The position numbers and the translations under genes are program-made. DNA of 64,000 bases. It comes from Paenibacillus polysaccharolyticus (GTDB lineage Bacteria > Bacillota > Bacilli > Paenibacillales > Paenibacillaceae). A model generated the notes under the pieces. That model saw only the letters and a program-made list of their open reading frames with translations, ran no database searches and had not been told where the DNA came from. Positions 34,795 through 43,551 of the stretch are shown here, piece after piece (position 1 is the first letter of the stretch; each line of letters opens with the position of its first letter). The stretch spans positions 62,001 through 126,000 of the forward strand of contig NZ_FMVM01000010.1 in the NCBI RefSeq assembly GCF_900102085.1. The letters run 5' to 3'.

Positions 34795-36218
34795 TGTTCA
34801 AGAAACTCCGCAACCGGTTCCTGATTGTCAATCTGGTGTCGATCTCGATTATGATGCTGGTGGCTTTTGTAACGATTTACACGATTACGTACCAGAATGT
34901 GCAACGCGAGACGAATATGGAGCTGTATAAGGTATCTGATTTCTACCATAGCCCGTTTGGTTTGGGTGCTCAGCAGTCACGAGGTGAAGGGCAAAGCGGG
35001 GGAGCAGGAGTAGGGACAGGGACAGGATCGGGGTCGGGAGTAAATTCTGAATCGAATTCTGGATCGGCAACTGTACCCTTATCTCCGAGTAGGGGCGGGG
35101 GCAACGACAGTAACGACATGAGTGGTGGGAACTTCGGTGGGTATCGAGGACCGGGTGGAGATTTCGGCGCACCTCCTGCCCGGTCGGTTTCTTTTATGAT
35201 CCAGACCGATAAGCAGTGGAAGATTACCGATACCCATTCGCGGTTTGATATGGAGGACTCGTTTTACACACAGGCTCTGCAAAAAGTAGATCAGGAGAAA
35301 ACCGGTCAAGGTGACAGCAGTCGGTGGACTGGACAATTTGCACTGGATGGCACGGACTGGGCCTATGTGGTTGATCCAAGCGGGGACGGGCACATGATCG
35401 TATTCATGGATGTGACTGCGCAGCAGGGTATCCTGACCAATCTGATCTACACGTTTACCGTGGTTGGACTGATGATGTTGATCGTCATTTACTTCCTAAG
35501 CCGTTATTTTGCCAACCGCTCCATTGCGCCTGTGCGTGAAGCGTTTGAGAAACAGAAACAGTTTATCGCCGATGCCTCCCATGAATTGAAAACACCTCTG
35601 GCAATCATTAATACGAACACGGATGTCTTGCTGGCGAATCAGGAGGAGACCATCGAAAGTCAGGCCAAATGGCTTCACTATATCAAATCGGAAACCGAGC
35701 GGATGTCTGGACTAACGAATGATCTGCTGTATCTGACTCAGATGGAGGACTCACGTTCCAACCTCATCCATACCGGGTTTAATATGAGTGAAGCGGTGGA
35801 AAGTATTATTTTACCGATGGAAGCTGTGATTTTTGAAAAAAATATCTCCCTTGATTACAGCATTGATCCTGATCTGATGGTTCATGGAAACCCGGAGCAG
35901 ATCAAACAGGTGGTTCTGATCTTGCTCGATAACGCCGTGAAATATTCCGGGCCAACAGGGGCCGTGAACATTACGCTCCAGAAGCAGAACCATGATATCA
36001 TGCTAACTGTTTTCAATACGGGTGAAGGGATCGCGCCAGAGCATTTGGATCGGATCTTTGACCGTTTCTATCGCACGGATTCATCCCGAGCGCGTAAACA
36101 CGGCGGACATGGCCTCGGTCTGGCGATTGCCAAGTCTATTGTGGAGCAACATAAGGGAGAGATTTACGCCAAAAGTGTCGTGGGGGAGGGGGCAACGTTT
36201 TACGTGAGGTTATCGTAG
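34794..36218 (+). CDS. Sensor histidine kinase with Gly/Ser-rich extracellular domain
   Basis: 474 residues. Membrane spans at about 10-31 and 213-232 enclose an extracellular region. Residues about 58-135 are Gly/Ser/Asn-rich and of low complexity (GAGVGTGTGSGSGVNSESNS, GGNFGGYRGPGGDFGAP). After the second span there is a short ANRSIAPVREAFEKQKQF linker rather than a full HAMP, then HisKA with the phospho-His in DASHELKTPLAII, and HATPase boxes N (LLDNAVKYS), G1 (NTGEGIAPEHLDRIFDRFYR) and G2 (GHGLGLAIAKSI). It is the partner of the adjacent OmpR-type regulator. Confidence 0.9.
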   Translation: MFKKLRNRFLIVNLVSISIMMLVAFVTIYTITYQNVQRETNMELYKVSDFYHSPFGLGAQQSRGEGQSGGAGVGTGTGSGSGVNSESNSGSATVPLSPSRGGGNDSNDMSGGNFGGYRGPGGDFGAPPARSVSFMIQTDKQWKITDTHSRFDMEDSFYTQALQKVDQEKTGQGDSSRWTGQFALDGTDWAYVVDPSGDGHMIVFMDVTAQQGILTNLIYTFTVVGLMMLIVIYFLSRYFANRSIAPVREAFEKQKQFIADASHELKTPLAIINTNTDVLLANQEETIESQAKWLHYIKSETERMSGLTNDLLYLTQMEDSRSNLIHTGFNMSEAVESIILPMEAVIFEKNISLDYSIDPDLMVHGNPEQIKQVVLILLDNAVKYSGPTGAVNITLQKQNHDIMLTVFNTGEGIAPEHLDRIFDRFYRTDSSRARKHGGHGLGLAIAKSIVEQHKGEIYAKSVVGEGATFYVRLS

Positions 36219-36361
36219 GTGCGGATGCTAAGGTGGCAACTGGCGAAAATGAGCACATTGTCATAAAGGGCGCAACAAAAGGCCGGGCATAAGTTCTGCC
36301 CGTAATGGGATAACCTATGCTACAATGACAGCAAGAAGGATAACCAAGGAGATGAACATAC

Positions 36362-36649
36362 GTGGCAGACAACAACGCAATTAATGAGCAGGAAATGATG
36401 CAATATATCGCGGACAAAACAAAGGCCAGTAAAGCAAATATCGAACTTGTATTGAAGCATGAGCAAGCTTACATCAACAAGGCACATGAGAATGCTAAAG
36501 GTAAAGACGTCGATATTGACGGCGACGATCTGTCTGACTACATTCTAAGCCGCAAAGATGTGAAGCTTGACGAGCTGACTGTTGAAAGTATTTTGGATGC
36601 GGAAATGGATTATTTGATGGACAAAGGTCACGCGGGATACGTGGATTAA
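36362..36649 (+). CDS. Hypothetical 95-residue acidic protein
   Basis: Starts at GTG 36362 with AAGGAGA upstream. Mostly helical and charged: NEQEMMQYIADKTKASKANIELVLKHEQAYINKA, then an acidic loop with D-rich spacing (GKDVDIDGDDLSDYIL) and LDELTVESILDAEMDYLMDKG. No signal peptide or membrane span. I do not recognise the family. It ends 3 nt before repeat element B. Confidence 0.65.
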   Translation: MADNNAINEQEMMQYIADKTKASKANIELVLKHEQAYINKAHENAKGKDVDIDGDDLSDYILSRKDVKLDELTVESILDAEMDYLMDKGHAGYVD

Positions 36650-36652
36650 AAA

Positions 36653-36849
36653 TCTAACGATCACCAGCGACACTATTTAGGTGTTTTTTGAGTGTTTTTA
36701 AATCTAACGATCAGGAGAGACGTTATTTTCGGAGTAGAGGGTCATTTTTGATGAAAATAGGGTGTTTTTACTGAAATAAGGTTCCTGGTGATCGTTAGAT
36801 TAGGAAATGTGCCGAAATGGCCGAAATAAGTTTCGTGGTAATCGTTAGC
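36653..36849 (+). repeat. 197-bp four-unit inverted element, copy B
   Basis: Units at 36653 and 36703 (direct) and at 36774 and 36824 (inverted), each 26 nt with the TCTAACGAT(C/T) start and TATTT end. The spacing is identical to copies A and C. It begins 3 nt after the stop codon of the 95-residue protein gene and is therefore part of that transcript's 3' region unless it is read separately. Confidence 0.9.
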
Positions 36850-36893
36850 GTAGTGGATTAGTGCCGGATGAATGCGCAGCTATGGAATAAAAT

Positions 36894-36952
36894 AAAAAGA
36901 CCTCAACTTCTCACAAAGGGAATTCCCTTAATGGTGGTGTCGAGGTCTTTTG
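36894..36952. terminator. Hairpin terminator downstream of element B
   Basis: AAAAGACCTCAAC pairs with GTCGAGGTCTTTT across a loop that itself contains the GGGAATTCCC palindrome. A and T runs on both sides allow use from either strand. Confidence 0.75.
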
Positions 36953-37135
36953 GCATCAAATAAGCGATGTGTGTGGAAGTAAAAAACTCTTGCAACTTGG
37001 CCGGATGTCAGTAAAATTTCGCTACACGCTACACGGCATCTCGCCTGAGGAAATCGCATAGAGTACACGCCCTTAGGTTCTACTATACGCCCGTCCGTGT
37101 GCTAATAATGTTGGTGTTACAACTACAATTACCTA

Positions 37136-37903
37136 TTATTGTCCCATCATACCGCCGTCTACAGTGTAGAGTGATGCGGTAACGTAAGAGGCGTCTTCGG
37201 ACAACAGGAAGTTCATCACGGCTGCGACTTCTTCCGGTTCACCGTAACGGCCCATTGGAATGGCAGATACTGTAGCGGATTGGTAATCTTCCACGTTGCC
37301 GGAGTTAGCTTCGATCTGACGCATCATACGTGTGTTGATTGTACCTGGCAATACGGCGTTAACACGAATGTTGAAAGGTGCCAACTCGTTAGCAGCGGTA
37401 CGTGTGAGACCAACAACGGCATGTTTGGACATAATATATGGAGATACCGCCGGAGCGCCCATCAGACCAGCAAGGGAAGAGGTATTCAGAATCGCACCGG
37501 ATTTTTGTTTTTTCATCACAGGAATGACGTTTTGCAGACCAAGGAATACCCCGCGAATATTTACGTTGTATACTGTATCAAGTGCTTCAACGCTCAGGTC
37601 TTCAATTAGACCCGTTGGCCCTTCAATACCGGCATTATTCGCAAAATAATCGATACGTCCAAATGCATCCACTGCTTTTTGTACGTAATTTTTAACATCT
37701 GCTTCATCTGATACATTGGCTTTGACCGCAATGGTATGCTCTTGATCGAGATTCAATTCTGCAATCGTTTTGGCAATCGCTTCTTCGTTCAAATCAACCA
37801 AGACCAGATTGATTTTACGTTCAGCCAAGCGACGTGCAAGCTCTTTACCAATTCCTCCGGCAGCTCCTGTAATGACAGCGGTTTGTGTGTAGGATGTACT
37901 CAT
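37136..37903 (-). CDS. Short-chain dehydrogenase/reductase
   Basis: 255 residues, classical SDR: cofactor motif TGAAGGIG near residue 13, NNAG in FANNAGIEG, catalytic S in LNTSSLAG and Y-x3-K in YIMSKHA, and C-terminal ASYVTASLYTVDGGMMGQ. Substrate unknown; such enzymes reduce ketones or 3-oxoacyl groups. It is divergent from a TetR-type regulator with a palindromic site over its predicted promoter, so repression by that regulator is likely. Confidence 0.88.
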   Translation of the reverse strand: MSTSYTQTAVITGAAGGIGKELARRLAERKINLVLVDLNEEAIAKTIAELNLDQEHTIAVKANVSDEADVKNYVQKAVDAFGRIDYFANNAGIEGPTGLIEDLSVEALDTVYNVNIRGVFLGLQNVIPVMKKQKSGAILNTSSLAGLMGAPAVSPYIMSKHAVVGLTRTAANELAPFNIRVNAVLPGTINTRMMRQIEANSGNVEDYQSATVSAIPMGRYGEPEEVAAVMNFLLSEDASYVTASLYTVDGGMMGQ

Positions 37904-38006
37904 GATTGAATCGTCTCCTTATAATATATAATGGGCAGGTAATCTCCATAGGAATTAAATAATAAATTCAGTGGGTGAAAACCTGTCGTCTTTAGTTCCT
38001 GTCTTA

Positions 38007-38035
38007 ATGTTAAGATATACATAAATATGTGACAA
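38007..38035 (-). promoter_or_regulatory. Predicted promoter of the SDR gene
   Basis: Read on the minus strand: -35 TTGTCA (38035-38030), 17-nt spacer, -10 TAACAT (38012-38007). The -35 lies inside the left arm of the GTGACA/TGTCAC inverted repeat. Confidence 0.5.
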
Positions 38036-38060
38036 TAATCATTGACAGCGCAAATGTCAC
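38029..38060. promoter_or_regulatory. Inverted repeat, candidate operator of the TetR-type regulator
   Basis: GTGACA (38029-38034) and TGTCAC (38055-38060) form a perfect 6-bp inverted repeat separated by 20 nt in the divergent SDR/TetR intergenic region. Confidence 0.4.
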
Positions 38061-38122
38061 CTACTGAACACAGATGTAAGCGTTGTTCATTTAGGTTACA
38101 ATAATGGACAAAGGAGGCGGAA

Positions 38123-38761
38123 GTGTTGATTATTGAACACCCTCAGGATCGGAGAGCACGAAGAACGCAAGATGCGATCATCGCTGCGGCGGTATCTTTA
38201 ATATTGGAAAAGGGGGCTGACGCCCTGACCATCCGGGATATTACGGAACGAGCCGATTATAATCGGGGGACCTTTTATTTGCATTTTCCCGGCAAACCGG
38301 AGCTACTGCAATTTCTTCTGGAAGACTTCCTGCAAGGATTAGGACAGGCTTACGCCTCACCGTATGCTAACCTTACAGAAGTAGATATGACCGGACTGTT
38401 ACCGTCGACTATGCCTGTGTTTGAATATATTGAAAATCACCAGGATCAATTCAAGGCGCTCATGACAATGCATGGGGATATGGCGCTCAGGATCAACAAT
38501 GTGTTCCGGGATTACCTTACTCAGGACTTCATTTTGGTAACTGAAGACAGTGAGCAAGTGATCAATTATGACATTATGTTAAGTTATCTCGTATCCGCAA
38601 CCGTGGGGGTTATTATGCATTGGGCAGAGGTGGGGTTCAAATATTCCGCCCATTATATGGGGGAGCAGCTGACAGCTCTTATTAACATCAAACCGACCCG
38701 TCTGCTGATTGAACCAGGGCAGAAGGGTCGGATGATGAATGAGCGTATGTTTTCGGACTAA
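38123..38761 (+). CDS. TetR/AcrR-family regulator
   Basis: 212 residues from GTG 38123 (AAGGAGG 5 nt upstream; TTG 38126 also possible). The N-terminal HTH is ALTIRDITERADYNRGTFYLHFPGKPELLQFLLEDFL, the standard TetR motif with FYLHF. The C-terminal ligand domain resembles TetR_C_33-type proteins. Divergent from the SDR gene. The ligand is unknown. Confidence 0.87.
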   Translation: MLIIEHPQDRRARRTQDAIIAAAVSLILEKGADALTIRDITERADYNRGTFYLHFPGKPELLQFLLEDFLQGLGQAYASPYANLTEVDMTGLLPSTMPVFEYIENHQDQFKALMTMHGDMALRINNVFRDYLTQDFILVTEDSEQVINYDIMLSYLVSATVGVIMHWAEVGFKYSAHYMGEQLTALINIKPTRLLIEPGQKGRMMNERMFSD

Positions 38762-38831
38762 ATACATGCAAATACATGCTTATTATACTATGTGAATGCG
38801 TTCCGCTGCGGGATCTGCGTACAACTGAAGG

Positions 38832-39602
38832 TTAACCCGTCATTGAAGCAGATGCAGCGCGCTGCATCTGGAGTAATTGTTCGCGGATGAGTACGGACTC
38901 TCCAACCATAATTAAAGCTGGATTACAGATGTGATGCATATTAGCTAATGTCTGCAGTTCGGCAAGTGTGCCTGTGACAATTCGTTCTTCACTTGTTGTT
39001 CCTCGTTCAATTAGTGCGGCTGGTGTATGCCCGGCTTTGCCATGAAAAAGCAACTCTTGCTGTATCTGTGATAACTGGCTTATCCCCATGTAAATCACAA
39101 GTGTATCTACGCTATGCGCAAGCAGGTCCCAGCGAACAGAAGATACACTTCCGTCGCTGCCGGTTCCCGTTACGCAGGCAAAAGAAGAAGCGACCCCGCG
39201 ATGGGTTAGTGGAATGAGCGAAGAAGCGGAAGTACCCACAGCCGAAGTGATGCCAGGGATAATCTCGTACGGGATACCAGAATCCGCCAGCACCAGCGCT
39301 TCTTCACCTCCACGGCCGAAGATGAACGGGTCACCACCTTTAAGCCTGACAACGTGTTTGCCTTCTGCTGCATGAGAAGCCAGCATACGTCCGATCATCT
39401 CCTGGCTCATAGAGTGAAGCCCGGGAGCTTTGCCACAGTAAATACGGAGAGCACCATCCCGCGCCTCAGCAAGTAATTCATCCGTGACAAGTCGATCGTA
39501 CATAATAACATCAGCAGACTGAATCCGTTTCAGGGCTTTGACTGTAATCAGTTCGGGATCACCAGGACCGGCACCGATGATACTTACCAACCCTCTGCTC
39601 AT
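38832..39602 (-). CDS. cobA: Uroporphyrinogen-III C-methyltransferase (SUMT)
   Basis: 256 residues; ATG 39602 overlaps the nirC stop as ATGA, with GGGGGA 9 nt upstream. SUMT signatures: VSIIGAGPGDPELITVKA at the N-terminus, VVRLKGGDPFIFGRGGEE, and PYEIIPGITSAVGTSASSLIPLTHRG. It makes precorrin-2, the first dedicated step to siroheme, which is the prosthetic group of the NirB protein encoded upstream in the same operon. The dehydrogenase/ferrochelatase needed for siroheme is not in the window. Confidence 0.92.
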   Translation of the reverse strand: MSRGLVSIIGAGPGDPELITVKALKRIQSADVIMYDRLVTDELLAEARDGALRIYCGKAPGLHSMSQEMIGRMLASHAAEGKHVVRLKGGDPFIFGRGGEEALVLADSGIPYEIIPGITSAVGTSASSLIPLTHRGVASSFACVTGTGSDGSVSSVRWDLLAHSVDTLVIYMGISQLSQIQQELLFHGKAGHTPAALIERGTTSEERIVTGTLAELQTLANMHHICNPALIMVGESVLIREQLLQMQRAASASMTG

Positions 39603-40480
39603 GACCGTGTCCCCCATTTCGAAGTCGTATTGGGAGCTGTTAGCCCTGATCTGCCACCTTGAATGGTTGCCAGCGGAGATGATAGCATAAGCGAGCTTCC
39701 CCAGTGATGCGCAAAATACAGACCGAGACCTGTAAATACAGCGCCGCCCAAAAAGTTACCTGCCAGCACCGGAATCTGATTCCACAGCAACCAGTCTGTA
39801 ATCGTGACATGAGCGCCAAGCATCATGCCGGCCGGAATCACAAACATATTCACAACGGCGTGTTCAAAGCCTTGGGCAAAAAAGATCGTAATGGGCAGCC
39901 ACATCGCCACGATTTTCCCCAGTGTAGATGTAGAGGTCATCGCCATCACGGCTCCGAGCGCAACCATCCAGTTACATAGAATGGCCTTTATGATGACAAG
40001 CACGATGCCTGCCCCGCCCAGATGCTGATATCCCAGTGTTTTCGTTTCGCTGGTTTGAATCAGTGTTTGAACGAGTGGGTTACTCATATCTGTACCCATC
40101 TTGGTTATCGTCAGGCCGTATAATAGTGCGTAAAATGCACATCCGATCAGGTGACCGATAATTACCCAAAAGTAATTACGAAGCATATCGATAAGTTTGA
40201 CTCTGCGCTTCATCACTGCGAGCGGAATCAAGGCGAAGTTTCCTGTCACCAGTTCAAGACCGAGCAGAATAATGATTGCGAATCCTGCCGGGAAGATGAG
40301 TGCACCCGCCAAACCAAGCGAAGTTTGAGACACGGCAGTATACGCCAGCGTAGTGGCAAAGGCAAGGATGGCCCCAGCCAGAAAACCGCGGATCAACATC
40401 TGTACCCGATTCATTTTGGCTTTATGTTCACCAACGTCAACCATGGCTTGCAATACTTCTGCAGGTTTAACAAAATCCAT
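39599..40480 (-). CDS. nirC: Formate/nitrite transporter family, nitrite channel
   Basis: 293 residues, six membrane spans of the FNT fold: LAGALIFPAGFAIIILLGLELVTGNFALIPLAV, then NYFWVIIGHLIGCAFYALLY, and GFEHAVVNMFVIPAG with the conserved His of the pore. The basic C-terminus ends in the overlap with cobA. Position in the nirBD operon marks nitrite as the physiological substrate. Confidence 0.9.
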   Translation of the reverse strand: MDFVKPAEVLQAMVDVGEHKAKMNRVQMLIRGFLAGAILAFATTLAYTAVSQTSLGLAGALIFPAGFAIIILLGLELVTGNFALIPLAVMKRRVKLIDMLRNYFWVIIGHLIGCAFYALLYGLTITKMGTDMSNPLVQTLIQTSETKTLGYQHLGGAGIVLVIIKAILCNWMVALGAVMAMTSTSTLGKIVAMWLPITIFFAQGFEHAVVNMFVIPAGMMLGAHVTITDWLLWNQIPVLAGNFLGGAVFTGLGLYFAHHWGSSLMLSSPLATIQGGRSGLTAPNTTSKWGTRS

Positions 40481-40529
40481 CGTGCACCCCTCCTTCTGTC
40501 AGCATTGTCTTGTAACACTAATCACTTGG

Positions 40530-40847
40530 TTAACCTGCAATCGTAATATAGATATCCCCGCTATCTCCGTCCACTTCTGTTTTGTACGTGTTCAAGCAAC
40601 CATCGTCCGGTTCATGGACCTTGCCGCTTCGCAGATCAATCTTCCAGTCATGTAATGGACAGTGAACGGCTGTTCCGCAGACCATGCCCTCCGATAGCTT
40701 GCCGCCCTTGTGAGGGCAACGATTCTCTACGGCATGAAGGCTGCCGTCGCTCAGTTTGAAAACGGCAATTTCGGTATCCTCGATCAGAAAGGTACGAGCC
40801 CCTTTTTCATCAATATCGGCCAGATGCCCAATGCGAAATCTACTCAT
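40530..40847 (-). CDS. nirD: Nitrite reductase small subunit, Rieske type
   Basis: 105 residues. Complete Rieske [2Fe-2S] ligands are present: CPHKGGKL and CPLHDW (C-x-H ... C-x2-H). Forms the assimilatory NAD(P)H-dependent nitrite reductase with NirB, encoded 16 nt upstream. RBS GGAGGATC precedes the ATG. Confidence 0.93.
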   Translation of the reverse strand: MSRFRIGHLADIDEKGARTFLIEDTEIAVFKLSDGSLHAVENRCPHKGGKLSEGMVCGTAVHCPLHDWKIDLRSGKVHEPDDGCLNTYKTEVDGDSGDIYITIAG

Positions 40848-40863
40848 CGCTGATCCTCCTCTT

Positions 40864-43305
40864 CTAGTGAGCTACCGGTTCTGCACCGGACAGTGGGGTG
40901 AAGTTTTTACGCAATTTCTCATCTTCAATAATCTCTTTCCAAGGATCTACCGTGTGGCCCAGTGTCACTTCCAGACGTTCAACCAGTGCGAGACGTACGT
41001 CTCGATCTGCCAGAGCCTCCTTCACATGATCCAGACCTACCCGTTCAATCCAGGCCGCTGTTCTCTCATTCCATCTTGCGTTCTCTCTATAGTATTGCAG
41101 GTAAGCATAAGTCCACTCTTCGACTTCAGCATCTGTTTTCACCGTACATAACAGCTCGGCTGCCCGTACCTTTACACCGCCATTGCCGCCGACATGAAGC
41201 TCCCAGGCTCCATCGATGGCTACGACACCGAGATCCTTGATGGTGGCTTCGGCACAGTTGCGCGGGCATCCGGAGACGGCCAATTTTACTTTCGCTGGAG
41301 CGACCATCTTGTCGAGTTTCTTCTCCAGACGAATGCCCATCTCGATCGAATCCTGTGTACCGAAGCGACAGAACGTATTACCTACACATGTTTTTACTGT
41401 CCGTAAAGCTTTGCCGTAACCGAAGCCGGAAGGCATGTCGAGTTCTTCCCATATCTTCGGCAGGTTTTCCTTCTGTACACCCAGTAGATCTAGTCGTTGT
41501 CCGCCCGTAAATTTAACCATCGGTACATCATACTTCTCGGCAACCGTTGCGATCTTGATCAGTTCTGCCGGGGACGTTACACCACCGTAAATTCGTGGAA
41601 TAACGGAATACGTGCCGTCCTTCTGGATATTGGCATGGTAACGTTCGTTCGTGAATTTGGACACCCGCTCATCCTCATATTCTGTAGGCCAGATCATACC
41701 AAGGTAGTAATTAAGGGAAGGACGGCATTTGGAGCAGCCTTCTGGCTCATCCCAGCCAAGCACGTTCATGACTTCCTTGACGGTTTTCAGGCCCATTTCC
41801 TTGATTTGAGCCACAATTTCATCCCGGTCATAGGAAGTACAGCCGCAGATGCCTTCTTTGGTCTGCTCGCCAACATTGTCCCCTGCATAATACGTGAGCA
41901 GTGATTCCACGATTGGTTTACATCCTCCACAGGAAGCGGAAGCTTTCGTGCAGGATTTGATAGCACCGACAGTGTTACATCCTTTATTGAGAACAGCATC
42001 ACCGATAGCAGCTTTCGTTACACCGTTACAACCACAGATGATCTCATCATCTGGCATGGCAGCCATGCGCTCGGCTACAGACGGGCCGGAACCGGAACCG
42101 CCAGAAGGCACGCCGAGTAGGATTTCTTTTTCACGACCGCTGATGTCCTCACCGCTTTTAATTAAGGAAAAGAGGGATGCGCCATCGGTCGTATCACCAA
42201 ACAACACTGCACCGACGAGCTTGCCGTCCTTGATCACCATCTTTTTGTAAACACCGTCTACATCATCCTGAATGCGAATGCTGCGTGTGTCTGGCGAGTC
42301 CTTGAATTGTCCGGCAGAGAATACGTCGACTCCCGAAACCTTCAGCTTTGTTGAAGTGACCGACCCTGCGTATCCTTCGGTTGCTGCACCAGCGAGCCGT
42401 TTGGCAAGAACCATACCTTGTTCATATAACGGAGCTACGAGTCCATAGGCAATACCGCGATGCTCCGCACATTCTCCTACAGCAGAGATTCCAGGGATAT
42501 TGGTATGCATATAGTCATCCACGATGACCCCGCGATTAACATCCAGACCGCTGTTTCGAGCCAGTTCGATCTGCGGGCGAATACCGACTGCCATCACAAC
42601 GAGGTCTGCCTCGAGCACCGTTTGGTCGGTGAAGCGAAGTGCTTTAACCCGGCCTTTGCCTGTAATCTCTTCCGTATGTTTGTTCAAAAGGAACTTCATG
42701 CCCTGCTCCTCAAGCTCTCGCTGAAGCATTAATCCAGCAGGCAAATCCAGATTTCGATCCATCAAGTGTCCGTTAATATGAATGACGGTTACGTCCATAC
42801 CCAGATTTAATAGTCCGCGGGCAGCTTCCAGACCGAGTAGTCCACCGCCGATGACAGCCGCCTTGCGGTACTTTTGGGATGCCGCCATCATCGTTTCACA
42901 GTCTTTAATGTCACGGAAGCCGATGACCCCTTCTTTATTCGCGCCTGGAAGAGGCAGGATGAAAGCCTGTGAACCTGTCGCCATAATCAGCTCGTCATAG
43001 GATGCGTGGACCCCATTCTGAGATACAACTTCCTTGCGTACCGTATCGATCTGCACGACAGGGTCACCCGGATAGACATGGACACCGTTATCTTCGTACC
43101 AGCTCCAATCATTAATCACGATATCTTCAATGGATGTTCCGCCTGCGAGAACGGAAGATAGCATGATTCGGTTGTAGTTTGGATGCGGCTCTGCGCCAAA
43201 GACGGTAATGTCATATGCATGTGGTGCGAGTTTCAGAATATGCTCAATTGTACGAATTCCCGCCATACCATTGCCGACCAGCACCAGTTTTTTCGTTGTA
43301 CTCAT
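40864..43305 (-). CDS. nirB: Nitrite reductase [NAD(P)H] large subunit
   Basis: 813 residues from ATG 43305 (GAGGGGGCT upstream). Domains in order: FAD/NAD-binding oxidoreductase (VGNGMAGIRTIEH, VIGGGLLGLEAARGL), BFD-like [2Fe-2S] (CGCNGVTKAAI ... CTKASASCGGC), a second Cys cluster (CGCTSYDRDEI ... CSKCRPSLNYYLG), then the nitrite/sulfite reductase domain with [4Fe-4S]-siroheme ligands TCVGNTFCRFG (C-x5-C) and SGCPRNC (C-x3-C). It reduces nitrite to ammonium in the cytosol. Expression appears controlled by a GlnR/TnrA box and an ANTAR-type leader. Confidence 0.95.
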   Translation of the reverse strand: MSTTKKLVLVGNGMAGIRTIEHILKLAPHAYDITVFGAEPHPNYNRIMLSSVLAGGTSIEDIVINDWSWYEDNGVHVYPGDPVVQIDTVRKEVVSQNGVHASYDELIMATGSQAFILPLPGANKEGVIGFRDIKDCETMMAASQKYRKAAVIGGGLLGLEAARGLLNLGMDVTVIHINGHLMDRNLDLPAGLMLQRELEEQGMKFLLNKHTEEITGKGRVKALRFTDQTVLEADLVVMAVGIRPQIELARNSGLDVNRGVIVDDYMHTNIPGISAVGECAEHRGIAYGLVAPLYEQGMVLAKRLAGAATEGYAGSVTSTKLKVSGVDVFSAGQFKDSPDTRSIRIQDDVDGVYKKMVIKDGKLVGAVLFGDTTDGASLFSLIKSGEDISGREKEILLGVPSGGSGSGPSVAERMAAMPDDEIICGCNGVTKAAIGDAVLNKGCNTVGAIKSCTKASASCGGCKPIVESLLTYYAGDNVGEQTKEGICGCTSYDRDEIVAQIKEMGLKTVKEVMNVLGWDEPEGCSKCRPSLNYYLGMIWPTEYEDERVSKFTNERYHANIQKDGTYSVIPRIYGGVTSPAELIKIATVAEKYDVPMVKFTGGQRLDLLGVQKENLPKIWEELDMPSGFGYGKALRTVKTCVGNTFCRFGTQDSIEMGIRLEKKLDKMVAPAKVKLAVSGCPRNCAEATIKDLGVVAIDGAWELHVGGNGGVKVRAAELLCTVKTDAEVEEWTYAYLQYYRENARWNERTAAWIERVGLDHVKEALADRDVRLALVERLEVTLGHTVDPWKEIIEDEKLRKNFTPLSGAEPVAH

Positions 43306-43376
43306 TGTGGTTAGCCCCCTCAGATCCATTTCTGTATTCTGTTTACTACGCTACCTTCGTCTGTTCCTAAAAATCG

Positions 43377-43451
43377 AAAAAGCCTGTCATGCCTCGGAGG
43401 ACTGCGCATATACATACGCATCCCTTATCTCCGAATTTGCAAAACAGGCTT
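43377..43451 (-). terminator. Leader (attenuator) terminator of the nirB operon
   Basis: On the minus strand AAGCCTGT (43451-43444) pairs with ACAGGCTT (43387-43380), followed by a T-rich tract. An inner CGGAG/CTCCG stem and a TGCGTAT/ATATGCGCA stem strengthen it. It lies between the promoter and nirB, so it must be read through for expression. Its 5' arm is shared with the second ANTAR-type hairpin. Confidence 0.85.
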
Positions 43452-43486
43452 CATTGCCGTTTCAACCAGCTACGTCGTTGTAACTG
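43447..43486 (-). ncRNA. ANTAR-type antiterminator leader hairpins
   Basis: Minus strand: hairpin 1 CAGTTAC-AACGAC-GTAGCTG (43486-43467) is a perfect 7-bp stem (one G-U) with hexaloop A1/G4. Hairpin 2 GGC-AATGAA-GCC (43458-43447) again has a hexaloop with A at 1 and G at 4, and a continued A/T stem below. Two hexaloop stems with A1 and G4 define ANTAR-binding RNAs. The 3' side of hairpin 2 overlaps the terminator's 5' arm, the standard antitermination layout. Confidence 0.8.
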
Positions 43487-43522
43487 TGAGTGATCCTTCA
43501 GTTATGGAGTTCTTATGGGTTA

Positions 43523-43551
43523 ACTATAAAAGAATGATTTGTTCATGTCAA
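43523..43551 (-). promoter_or_regulatory. Promoter of the nirB operon
   Basis: On the minus strand: TTGACA (43551-43546), 17-nt spacer, TATAGT (43528-43523). Near-consensus SigA promoter placing transcription start around 43516, about 30 nt before ANTAR hairpin 1 and about 210 nt before nirB. Confidence 0.8.

Noticed and set aside
40864..43305. Possible frameshift in nirB because of its length
   Set aside because: The 813-residue frame is continuous and contains all expected domains and cluster ligands in order.
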